64,000 nucleotides of DNA. Source: Rhizobiaceae bacterium. Its GTDB lineage: Bacteria; Pseudomonadota; Alphaproteobacteria; Rhizobiales; Rhizobiaceae. Position numbers and translations under genes: made by a program. Location of the stretch: contig JAHBYU010000001.1 of NCBI GenBank assembly GCA_019635775.1, forward strand, positions 682,001 through 746,000. Direction: 5' to 3'. The number at the start of each line of letters is the position of its first letter. Positions within the stretch are counted from its first letter, which is position 1. The notes beneath the pieces are model-generated. The model was given only the letters and a program-made list of their open reading frames with translations, ran no database searches and was not told the DNA's origin. Below, one piece after another: positions 8,787-16,274 of this stretch.

Positions 8787-9316
8787 CCATCTACATCGTG
8801 CTTTTTCGCGGCGTGGGCGGGGCGACACAACTGCCCGTCAAGTCGCTCCGCGAGGCGCTGACCAAGGCGGGCTTCAAGGATGTCGCCACCTATATCAACA
8901 GCGGCAATGCCGTCCTGTCCTCGAGAAAGTCAGCCGAAGGCGTGACGACGCAGATTGCGAAGATCACAAAGGCGGAGTTCGGCTTCGAGAAGGACATCCA
9001 CGTGCTGACGCGCGAGCAATGGGCCGAACTGATCGCGAAGAACCCGTTTCCGGAGGCTGTGGAGGCACCGAAGTTCCTGCATGCGGCCGTGCTGGCGGGT
9101 TCGCCGGAAGCCGAAAAACTGGAAGCGCTGCGCGCCGTGGCCAAAGGCAAGGATGCAATCGAGGTCGTCGGTAAGGTCGCCTATCTCTACACGCCTGACG
9201 GCTTCGGCACGTCGAAGCTTGCCGAGAAGTTCGACAAGGGAATCGGCGTGCCCAATACGGCGCGCAACTGGAATACCGTGACCGCGCTGGCGAAGCTCGC
9301 CGACGCGATCGGGTAA
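8783..9316 (+). CDS. DUF1697 domain protein
   Basis: 177 residues. The DUF1697 opening is clear: IYIVLFRGVGGATQLPVKSLREAL followed by VATYINSGNAVLSS. The family occurs widely in bacteria as a small cytoplasmic alpha/beta protein with no settled function. The ATG overlaps the ilvA stop by four bases, so the two are translationally coupled here. Confidence 0.9.
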   Translation: MTIYIVLFRGVGGATQLPVKSLREALTKAGFKDVATYINSGNAVLSSRKSAEGVTTQIAKITKAEFGFEKDIHVLTREQWAELIAKNPFPEAVEAPKFLHAAVLAGSPEAEKLEALRAVAKGKDAIEVVGKVAYLYTPDGFGTSKLAEKFDKGIGVPNTARNWNTVTALAKLADAIG

Positions 9317-9354
9317 AGGTGGGAGTTCACCCGGGCCCGAAGCCGGGCGTGCGG

Positions 9355-9795
9355 TCACCAGCTTCCGGTGTTCGCCATCGACGCCCAAGGCTCGGCCTTC
9401 TCCAGCGCCGGGCCCTTCTGCAGCAACTCGATCGAGATGCCGTCGGGCGACTTGATGAAGGCCATGTTGCCGTCGCGCGGCGGCCGGTTGATCGTGACGC
9501 CGGCATCCATCAGGCGCTGGCAGGTCTCGTAGATGTTGTCGACCTCATAGGCGAGGTGGCCGAAGTTGCGCCCGCCCTGATAATCCTCCGGATCCCAGTT
9601 GTAGGTGAGTTCGAGAAGGGGCGCCTTGGTGTTGATGCCGGTCTGCTCGTCTTCGGGCGCGGCCAGAAAGATCAGCGTGAAGCGGCCCGATTCGTTCTCA
9701 AGCCGGCGTACTTCCTTGAGCCCGAATTTCTTCACATAAAAGTCGAGGGCCTCGTCGATGTTCCTGACGCGGACCATTGTGTGCAGATAGCGCAT
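9355..9795 (-). CDS. gloA: Lactoylglutathione lyase (glyoxalase I)
   Basis: 146 residues with two VOC half-modules. Metal and substrate positions are visible: H5 in [17 protein letters not shown] near residue 81 and the Glu in [11 protein letters not shown] near residue 125. The enzyme isomerises the methylglyoxal-glutathione hemithioacetal to S-lactoylglutathione. TLIFLAAP and [11 protein letters not shown] are typical of the GloA branch rather than generic VOC proteins. It is transcribed alone, convergent with the ilvA pair. Confidence 0.9.
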   Translation of the reverse strand: MRYLHTMVRVRNIDEALDFYVKKFGLKEVRRLENESGRFTLIFLAAPEDEQTGINTKAPLLELTYNWDPEDYQGGRNFGHLAYEVDNIYETCQRLMDAGVTINRPPRDGNMAFIKSPDGISIELLQKGPALEKAEPWASMANTGSW

Positions 9796-10013
9796 GATTT
9801 TTCCTCAGCAGTTTCGGCAGGTTGGGGAACATAGGGCGGCGAACGGTCGTCGGCAATCAATCGCTGCCGACAGTCGTGTCGATTTACCGCCTGCCGCCCA
9901 AATCTTGGGACACATCGAAAAAACCTTGCGTCAGGCCTTGCACACAAGCTTCCGCACAGTGTTATTCTTGCATCAAGAATCAGCAGCAACAGTCCACGAC
10001 AGGGGGCGTTCTG

Positions 10014-10607
10014 ATGGGGGAAAAAGCCTCTATCACGAGGCATGACGATGCCAGCGACGAAGCCTTTGTCGGCGGCGAAGGCGGCGATGCGGGCGTCATC
10101 GAAGTCTCCGGCGCCATCAAGTGGTTCGATGTCGCAAAGGGCTACGGCTTCGTGCTGCCCGACGGCGGTGGGATGGGCGACGTGCTGATCCATGTGACGT
10201 GCCTGAGGCGCGATGGCTTCCAGACCGCGCTGGAAGGGTCGAGGGTGGTCTGCCTTGCCAAGCACGGTGACCGTGGCCTGCAGGCGTTTCGTGTCATCTC
10301 GATGGACAATTCCACGGCGGTGCACCCGGCAGAGATGCAGGAGCAACGCACCCATGTTGTCGTTACGCCGGAGAGCGGCCTCGAGCGCGCGCTCGTAAAG
10401 TGGTTCAATCGGACCAAGGGATTTGGCTTCCTGACGCGCGGCGAGGGCACCGAGGATATCTTCGTGCACATGGAGACGCTGAGGCGCTACGGGCTGACCG
10501 AGTTGCGCCCCGGCCAGGTCGTGCTCGTCCGGTTCGGTCGTGGCGACAAAGGCCTTATGGCTGCCGAAATTCACCCCGATATCGGCACGTTGCCGGTCGC
10601 GCACTGA
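10014..10607 (+). CDS. Double cold-shock-domain protein
   Basis: 197 residues with two cold-shock domains. The first (about 26-90) has [18 protein letters not shown] and [13 protein letters not shown]; the second (about 125-190) has [18 protein letters not shown] and [13 protein letters not shown]. Both keep RNP1-like aromatic residues for single-stranded nucleic acid binding, although RNP2 is altered in domain 1 (VLIHV). An acidic/Gly tail precedes domain 1. The start follows AGGGGGCG, and an upstream in-frame extension has no such site. Two-domain CSPs are common in Hyphomicrobiales. Likely an RNA chaperone; cold induction is not shown by the sequence. Confidence 0.9.
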   Translation: MGEKASITRHDDASDEAFVGGEGGDAGVIEVSGAIKWFDVAKGYGFVLPDGGGMGDVLIHVTCLRRDGFQTALEGSRVVCLAKHGDRGLQAFRVISMDNSTAVHPAEMQEQRTHVVVTPESGLERALVKWFNRTKGFGFLTRGEGTEDIFVHMETLRRYGLTELRPGQVVLVRFGRGDKGLMAAEIHPDIGTLPVAH

Positions 10608-10653
10608 AGCCAGTCGTCGCGGCTGGTCTGTTCCGTACGGGGGAGCCGCCTGA

Positions 10654-11175
10654 ATGATTCGCAAACTGATTTTGGCCATGGTGGCGATCGTCGTCATTCT
10701 GGCCGGGCTTGGCGTTTATTTCGTATATTTTTCCTCGCAGCCGACCATGGCCGATCAGGCGATGCGGCTGCCGGTGGATCCGGTACCGCTTGTGGTGGAG
10801 ACGGCCGCCGGCGAGCGCAATTTCACTATCGAGATTGCGGACGACCAGAGCGAACGGTCAAGGGGGCTGATGTTCCGCGAGGCGATGGCCGACGACCACG
10901 GCATGCTCTTTGTATTTCCCGAAACCCAGCCCGTCGGCTTCTGGATGCGGAACACACCCATGCCTCTCGACCTGATCTTCATTGGCCAGGACGGTCGGGT
11001 GCGTGACATATTGCCCGGCGAACCGTTTTCGGAAGCGCTGATCGCGCCTTCGGAACCTGTCCGATTCGTCCTTGAGCTGAAGCAGGGCACGGCCGAGAAG
11101 GCCGGGATCAAGGACGGAGATTTCATGCGCCACCCCGCCGTCAATGAGGCACCAAGCCCCGGCAGTCCGGGCTGA
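10654..11175 (+). CDS. DUF192 protein, membrane-anchored or exported
   Basis: 173 residues. An N-terminal hydrophobic segment (LILAMVAIVVILAGLGVYFVYF) acts as signal or anchor. The DUF192 core follows, with RSRGLMFREAM near residue 69 and GFWMRNTPMPLDLIFI near residue 98. The family forms a small beta-barrel of unknown function and usually faces the periplasm. It lies 46 bases after the cold-shock gene and 39 before the next hydrolase, so a three-gene transcript is plausible. Confidence 0.88.
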   Translation: MIRKLILAMVAIVVILAGLGVYFVYFSSQPTMADQAMRLPVDPVPLVVETAAGERNFTIEIADDQSERSRGLMFREAMADDHGMLFVFPETQPVGFWMRNTPMPLDLIFIGQDGRVRDILPGEPFSEALIAPSEPVRFVLELKQGTAEKAGIKDGDFMRHPAVNEAPSPGSPG

Positions 11176-11214
11176 AGGGGGATGGTCTCGATCCTGAAGG
11201 GGGTTGCCGGCTCG

Positions 11215-11988
11215 ATGCAGATGTTTGCTCATGACGGGTTCGATCTTGCCTTCATCGAGCATGCACCCTCTCAGGATGCCGAGCCGGTGCTGCTTATTCA
11301 CGGCTTTGCGTCCTCCTACACGGTGAACTGGGTCGCGACGGGCTGGATCAAGACCCTGAACGATGCCGGCTACCGTACGATCGCACTCGACAATCGAGGG
11401 CATGGGGCATCTTCAAAAAGCTACGAACAGTCGGACTATACGCCTCAGGCGATGGCTGCGGACGCATCGGCGCTGCTCGGCCACCTCGGCATCGATCGCG
11501 CCCATGTGATGGGGTATTCGATGGGCGCGCGCATTGCTGCCTTCCTTGCCCTGACCGATCCGCACCGCGTGGCGACGCTCGTGTTCGGCGGACTTGGCAG
11601 CGGGCTTGTCGACGGTGTCGGGGACTGGGATCCGATTGCCGCAGCGCTGCTGGCAGATGACGCGTCGGCAATCACGCATCGTCGTGGCAAGGCGTTTCGC
11701 GCCTTCGCGGACCAGACAAAAAGCGACAAGCGCGCTCTGGCGGCCTGCATAGCCACGTCACGCGTGGAACTCAGCGAGGCCGAAGTTGCCCGCATCACGC
11801 AGCCGACGCTGGTGGCAGTCGGCACAAGGGACGACATTGGAGGCTCAGCCGAGGAGCTTGCGGGGATGATGCCGAATGCCGAAAGCTTCGCGATCGAGGG
11901 ACGCGACCATATGCTGGCGACCGGTGATAGAAGCTTCAAGCAGAAGGTCGTCGAGTTCCTGAAGGATCATCCGATCGGCGACATTTGA
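11215..11988 (+). CDS. Alpha/beta-fold hydrolase
   Basis: 257 residues. Motifs: oxyanion strand VLLIHGFASS, LDNRGHGAS, nucleophile elbow MGYSMGARIAAF near residue 100, acid in VGTRDDIGG and catalytic His in EGRDHMLATG. No signal or membrane segment, so it is cytoplasmic. I take the ATG at 11215 because the family usually begins right before the FxxDGxxLAF strand and GAAGGGGG lies at usable distance; an ATG at 11182 sits too near its purine run. Substrate unknown, with esterase or C-C hydrolase as options. Confidence 0.82.
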   Translation: MQMFAHDGFDLAFIEHAPSQDAEPVLLIHGFASSYTVNWVATGWIKTLNDAGYRTIALDNRGHGASSKSYEQSDYTPQAMAADASALLGHLGIDRAHVMGYSMGARIAAFLALTDPHRVATLVFGGLGSGLVDGVGDWDPIAAALLADDASAITHRRGKAFRAFADQTKSDKRALAACIATSRVELSEAEVARITQPTLVAVGTRDDIGGSAEELAGMMPNAESFAIEGRDHMLATGDRSFKQKVVEFLKDHPIGDI

Positions 11989-12000
11989 GACGGCACCGGA

Positions 12001-12468
12001 TCATCGGGATAGCGGGCACGTCTCGAAGAGCTTGCGACCGGCCTGCCGTGCTCCCTCCAGGGGGATTTCCTCGGAGCCGTCCTCCACGAAAACTTCCAGT
12101 GCGCCCTGCGACGTGAGCAGGTCGACAAGCTGCGCGTCGAAAGGGATCTGCCCCTCCAGCACGAAGATGTCGTCCATCTCCAGCCGCGTTCCTGTCGTCT
12201 GGACAGGCATGATTATGTCACCAGCTTCCAGGGTTACCTCCACACGGGCACCCTCGGTGGGGTTGATGGGCTCGAATATGTAAGAGAACGCGACTTTGCC
12301 CGAGCCTCTCGCGCAACTGAACGACAGGGCAATGTCGCCGGTGTCCGGCGTGCCATAGATGAGGCTCGCGCCTTCCTCATATGTGTCGCCGATCCAGACG
12401 CGATCCTGCGCATGTGCGGACGCTACGACGAGAGAGAGGGCGGCGGCGGCGAATCCGATCAACAACAT
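12001..12468 (-). CDS. Secreted hypothetical protein, 155 aa
   Basis: The N-terminus is a textbook Sec signal (MLLIGFAAAALSLVVASAHAQ, cut after AHA). The mature part is beta-rich and acidic, with two cysteines (near 52 and 152) that could form a disulfide. Repeated VEV/LEV strands suggest a periplasmic beta-sandwich. No family recognised. It is convergent with the hydrolase at 11215 and ends 12 bases from it. Confidence 0.7.
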   Translation of the reverse strand: MLLIGFAAAALSLVVASAHAQDRVWIGDTYEEGASLIYGTPDTGDIALSFSCARGSGKVAFSYIFEPINPTEGARVEVTLEAGDIIMPVQTTGTRLEMDDIFVLEGQIPFDAQLVDLLTSQGALEVFVEDGSEEIPLEGARQAGRKLFETCPLSR

Positions 12469-12686
12469 CCTCGGTTACCTTGCTGGATGCGTGCGCTGGC
12501 GACAGTTTTTCGACCAGCGCTTCGGCCGGCACAATGAAGGAAGATCTGGTCAAATGAGTCAACAGGCGGCCCATTTTCATGGCTTCCGTGAGAAACGGCA
12601 AATGAAACCGTTCAGAATGACCATCCGCCCGCTTGACGCAATTCAGGCCGCAACCTATTGGAACTCCTCGCGTGCGAACGCTGGTT

Positions 12687-12760
12687 GGCCTCGTGGCGGA
12701 GTGGTTACGCAGAGGACTGCAAATCCTTGCACCCCGGTTCGATTCCGGGCGAGGCCTCCA
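12687..12760 (+). tRNA. tRNA-Cys (GCA)
   Basis: 74 bases with encoded CCA. Acceptor GGCCTCG pairs with CGAGGCC, the discriminator is U (typical for Cys), and the anticodon loop CTGCAAA within GGA/TCC reads GCA. The T arm CCCGGTTCGATTCCGGG is intact. No integrase or partial duplicate is seen nearby. Confidence 0.95.
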
Positions 12761-12843
12761 CTTCCCGCGCACGGTTCCGGCGATTAGGATCGCAGCGCAC
12801 AGCTTTAGAAGAGGGGCGCGCGGCGCGCGCATGACCGGAAAAG

Positions 12844-13515
12844 ATGACCGTCGATTTCTCCGAACTCCGCATCAAGATGGTCGATGGCCAGTTGCGCACG
12901 ACCGATGTGACCAGCCATCCTCTGCTGTCCGCGATGCTGAAGGTGCCGCGGGAAATCTTCGTTCCCGATGTTCGCAAGGCGCTCGCCTACATCGATGACG
13001 ATATCCTGATTTCCGAAAAGTCGCACTCCGGCGCCCGCTACCTGATGGAGCCTGCCCCGTTTGCCAAACTGGTGCAGCTTGCCGAGGTGATGCCTCAGGA
13101 CAAGGTGCTTATTGTCGGCGCGGGCTGCGGATACTCGGCGGCGGTTCTTTCCCACATGGCAGGCTCGGTCGTGGCGCTGGAAAGCGATGCGACGCTTGCG
13201 GAGAAAGCCGAATCCGCTCTTGCGGCCCTGGGCTGCCAGAACGTTTCTGTCGTGAAGGGCGACCTGCCGGCAGGTCACGCGGCGGGCGCACCCTACGATG
13301 TCGTGGTCGTCGAGGGCAGCGTCGACTCGGTGCCAGATGCGCTTTTGAAGCAGCTTGCAGACAAGGGCAGGCTTGTGGTCGTCGAGGGACACGGCAATGC
13401 CGCCGCGGCAAAAATCTATACCAAAGCCGAGGGCGTTGCGACGGGACGTCGCGCGTTCAATGCGGCAGTAAAGCCACTACCGGGATTTGAACGCCTCCCC
13501 GTGTTCGAATTCTAA
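12844..13515 (+). CDS. pcm: Protein-L-isoaspartate O-methyltransferase-like protein
   Basis: 223 residues in the PCMT family. An N-terminal segment (MVDGQLRTTDVTSHPLLSAMLKVPREIFVP) precedes the SAM-binding motif VLIVGAGCGYSAAVLSHM near residue 90 and GSVVALESD. The enzyme methylates isoaspartyl residues in damaged proteins. The rhizobial form upstream of tolC, as here, is shorter and diverged at the substrate loop, so true repair activity is not certain. The 177 bases to tolC leave room for a separate promoter. Confidence 0.85.
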   Translation: MTVDFSELRIKMVDGQLRTTDVTSHPLLSAMLKVPREIFVPDVRKALAYIDDDILISEKSHSGARYLMEPAPFAKLVQLAEVMPQDKVLIVGAGCGYSAAVLSHMAGSVVALESDATLAEKAESALAALGCQNVSVVKGDLPAGHAAGAPYDVVVVEGSVDSVPDALLKQLADKGRLVVVEGHGNAAAAKIYTKAEGVATGRRAFNAAVKPLPGFERLPVFEF

Positions 13516-13692
13516 ACGCGAGGCTCTTGCACGATCCGCGTAGCCATGATGCTTTATGCGCGGGACGGTTTTGCCGTGTTTTTGCCGTCAGGCCGGAACC
13601 GGTGCGGGAAAAGGGCTGGAGGCGTGGCCGGGTACCGGCGGGACTGGGGCTGACCGAATCATCGGCCGGCTCGCGATGGGAATGAGGGTTAA

Positions 13693-15075
13693 GTGTCGTT
13701 GGTAGCCAGGAACGTTTTTGTCGCCGCCATGCTCGCCGCGACCGCACTTGTGCCTTCGGTGGCGTCCGCCGAAACGCTTTTCGGCGCGCTGACAAAGGCC
13801 TACCAGTATAACTCGACGCTAAACTACAACAGGGCCGGCGTTCGCGTGACGGACGAAAACGTGCCCTTGGCCAAGTCGGGCTTTCGTCCGACCGTGGGCG
13901 CGAGCGGCAGCATCGACTACACGTCAACCGAGGGCGGCACGCGCCTGACGACCGGTTCCTTCGGCGTTCAGATCAACCAGATGCTGTTTGACGGATTCCA
14001 GACCCGGAACAACGTGCGCGCCGCCGAAGCACAGGTTCGTGCCTCGCAGGAGAGCCTGCGCAACCAGGAACAGAACACTCTGTTCGACGCCGCCAGCGCC
14101 TATATGGATGTCATCCGGGACCGCCAGATCGCAGTTCTGACGGAACAGAACCTTCAGTTCCTGACCGAGCAGGCCCGGGCGGCTCGCTCGCGTTTTGAGG
14201 TGGGTGAAGGTACGCGCACCGATGTCGCGCAGGCTGACGCAAGCCGCCTGCTTGCCATCGCACAGCTTGCCGCCGCGCGCGCGCAGGCGCAGACCAGCGA
14301 AGCGACCTACCAGCAGGTGATCGGCAATGCGCCTGGCACGCTGCAGCCGGGACAGCCATTGGCCAAGATGCTTCCCAAGAGCATGGACGCAGCTGTGGGA
14401 ATGGCTGCGGTCGAGCATCCCGCGATCATCGCCACACAGCATCTCGTCGACTCGTCCGCCTTCGCGGTCAAGTCCGCCGAAGGTCAAGCCTTGCCGGGCG
14501 TAACGGCGAGTGCGGGCCTGAATCACAACTATCGCAACACCGAAGCAAGCGGCCTTCCCGGCGTGGGCGCCAATGATGGGAATTTCAATTCCGCGAGCAT
14601 CGGCGCCACGCTCACGATCCCGATCTATACGGGTGGCGCGGTATCGGCGAGAGTGAGGCAGTCCAAGGAATCGCTTGGGCAGGCCCGCATTCAGGTCGAT
14701 GTCACGCGCGATCAGGTGCGCCAAGCCGTCGTCTCCGCCTGGACGCAGTATGTTGCAGCGCGCGAGAGCGTATCGGCCAATCGCGAACAGGTGGCAGCGC
14801 AGCAACTGGCGCTCAACGGCGTTATCGAGGAGCGCAATGTCGGCCAGCGCACGACGCTTGACGTCCTCGATTCTCAGGCCGACGTCATCAGCGCCCAGAT
14901 CGAGCTCGTCAGTTCGCAACGCGACGTCGTTGTGGCGAGCTATGCGATCGTGTCGGCGATGGGTGCGCTGACCGCCGAGCGCCTCGGTCTCAATGTAGAA
15001 ATCCACCGGCCCGAGGAACACTACGACGCCGTTAAGAACAAGCTCGGCGGCTTCAAGACCCCTGACGGCCGCTAG
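13693..15075 (+). CDS. tolC: TolC-family outer-membrane efflux protein
   Basis: 460 residues starting at GTG with GAGGG upstream. A signal peptide ends near ...VASAETLFGA. Two TolC repeats are visible, each with beta strands and long helices: NTLFDAASAYMDVIRDRQIAVL around 135-155, RFEVGEGTRTDVAQADASRL, and the matching second-half NVGQRTTLDVLDSQADVISAQIEL near 395. It should be the trimeric outer-membrane channel for type I secretion and RND efflux. It stands alone without its pump, so it may serve several systems. Brucella BepC is the closest named relative I recall. Confidence 0.93.
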   Translation: MSLVARNVFVAAMLAATALVPSVASAETLFGALTKAYQYNSTLNYNRAGVRVTDENVPLAKSGFRPTVGASGSIDYTSTEGGTRLTTGSFGVQINQMLFDGFQTRNNVRAAEAQVRASQESLRNQEQNTLFDAASAYMDVIRDRQIAVLTEQNLQFLTEQARAARSRFEVGEGTRTDVAQADASRLLAIAQLAAARAQAQTSEATYQQVIGNAPGTLQPGQPLAKMLPKSMDAAVGMAAVEHPAIIATQHLVDSSAFAVKSAEGQALPGVTASAGLNHNYRNTEASGLPGVGANDGNFNSASIGATLTIPIYTGGAVSARVRQSKESLGQARIQVDVTRDQVRQAVVSAWTQYVAARESVSANREQVAAQQLALNGVIEERNVGQRTTLDVLDSQADVISAQIELVSSQRDVVVASYAIVSAMGALTAERLGLNVEIHRPEEHYDAVKNKLGGFKTPDGR

Positions 15076-15141
15076 GCCCTGTCGGGTGCAGATCGTTCCA
15101 TCGGCTGACGTCTAAACAGCAATCTGTTGAAATCCCATATG

Positions 15142-15172
15142 GATTGCGTTTGGGGATTCTCCAAACGCAATC
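15142..15172. repeat. Perfect 12-bp inverted repeat upstream of popZ
   Basis: GATTGCGTTTGG (15142-15153) is exactly complemented by CCAAACGCAATC (15161-15172) with a 7-base loop. It lies 66 bases after the tolC stop and 80 before the popZ start. No T-run follows on either strand, so it is either a rho-independent-like stop of poor quality, an RNA-stability hairpin, or an operator. Confidence 0.75.
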
Positions 15173-15251
15173 GCTCCGCTACCGTCTTGCCGACGATTCG
15201 AATTGTCCACGAATTGATGAGTCTGGATTACAAGGGGCGGCGGACGTGACG

Positions 15252-16115
15252 ATGGCACAGGCAAGCAGCGCGCAGCGTGAACCTTCCATGGAAGAGATTC
15301 TCGCCTCGATACGGCGCATCATCGAGGACAATGACGCGGCTGGCCGCAGGCCGGCAAGCGAACCAGCTCCCGTCCGTCAGGCACCTGTCGAGCGGACGGT
15401 GATCGAGGTCGAGGAGTTTCGTGGCGGGCAGCGCGCACAGCCGGAGCCTCCCATCGAAAGTGCGCCCCTGCAGGGCGAGGCGGAGAGCCCAAAGCCAAGC
15501 CTTGCAGAAATCAAGGCCCAGATCGCAAGCGAGGCGGCGGCCATCCCCCAACGTTGGATGGAAGCCGAGCCGCAGCCGCAGCCAGAGATGCCTGTCTTTG
15601 CAGAGCGCGTGCCCGAGCGTTCGGACTATAATCGATCGGCGGACGACATAAGGCGGGCGATTGAGAATTCCCGAGCTGCGCGCGAAGGTGCACGGGCGCT
15701 GCTGGATCTGCCAGAACCTGCGAATACCGCGCGTCCATCGGAGATTTTCCGCAATGAGCCTGAGCACGCGGTCGAGCCCGAAGCACATGCCGAGCCGGTT
15801 GCACCCGTAATGCCCGCGCAAAATCGATACGTGGACTCTCGACCTGCAGAGACTCGGCCGGCAGAAGCCCGGCACGAGGACAGCGACACCAGCCACGCCA
15901 AGCCGGCGTTGCTGTCCGAGCGTGTCGAGCGGCAGGTCGCAGCCTCCTTCAGCGAACTTTCCGAGGCTTTCGCGGCGCGCAGCCGCAGGACCTTCGACGA
16001 GATGGCGGAGGAGATGATCGCGCCGCTCCTGCGCGACTGGATGGAAAACAACCTGCCGACGCTCGTCGAGCGGCTCGTGCGCGAGGAAATAGAAAGGGTG
16101 GCGCGCGGCGCCTGA
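15252..16115 (+). CDS. popZ: Polar organising protein PopZ (DUF2497)
   Basis: 287 residues. The conserved N-terminal helix EPSMEEILASIRRIIEDND (residues ~10-28) binds client proteins. A long Pro/Glu/Arg-rich disordered linker follows, and the C-terminal assembly helices (SELSEAFAARSRRTFDEMAEE, APLLRDWMENNLPTLVERLV) drive self-association. PopZ forms a polar matrix that anchors the chromosome origin through ParB and gathers cell-cycle kinases and DivK-pathway partners. The linker is much longer than in Caulobacter PopZ (177 aa in total). I chose the ATG at 15252 because the family motif begins 11 residues later. It precedes valS, a common neighbour. Confidence 0.93.
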   Translation: MAQASSAQREPSMEEILASIRRIIEDNDAAGRRPASEPAPVRQAPVERTVIEVEEFRGGQRAQPEPPIESAPLQGEAESPKPSLAEIKAQIASEAAAIPQRWMEAEPQPQPEMPVFAERVPERSDYNRSADDIRRAIENSRAAREGARALLDLPEPANTARPSEIFRNEPEHAVEPEAHAEPVAPVMPAQNRYVDSRPAETRPAEARHEDSDTSHAKPALLSERVERQVAASFSELSEAFAARSRRTFDEMAEEMIAPLLRDWMENNLPTLVERLVREEIERVARGA

Positions 16116-16163
16116 GTCGTCCACTGGCTCTTCCGGATTGCCTGAACGACCCCATCTTGCATG

Positions 16164-16189
16164 ACGCCGCCGCCTTCGGGCGGCGTTTT
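16164..16189 (+). terminator. Rho-independent terminator after popZ
   Basis: ACGCCGC (16164-16170) pairs with GCGGCGT (16180-16186) around a short loop containing CTTCGG, followed by TTTT. It lies about 50 bases after the popZ stop and separates it from valS. Confidence 0.8.
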
Positions 16190-16274
16190 GCTTAGTGGCC
16201 CTACAATGGCGCCGTGGTTGACTTGCCGGCGGCGTTCCGATTAACCGGGCGCGAAAAATCCGGACATTCATGCC

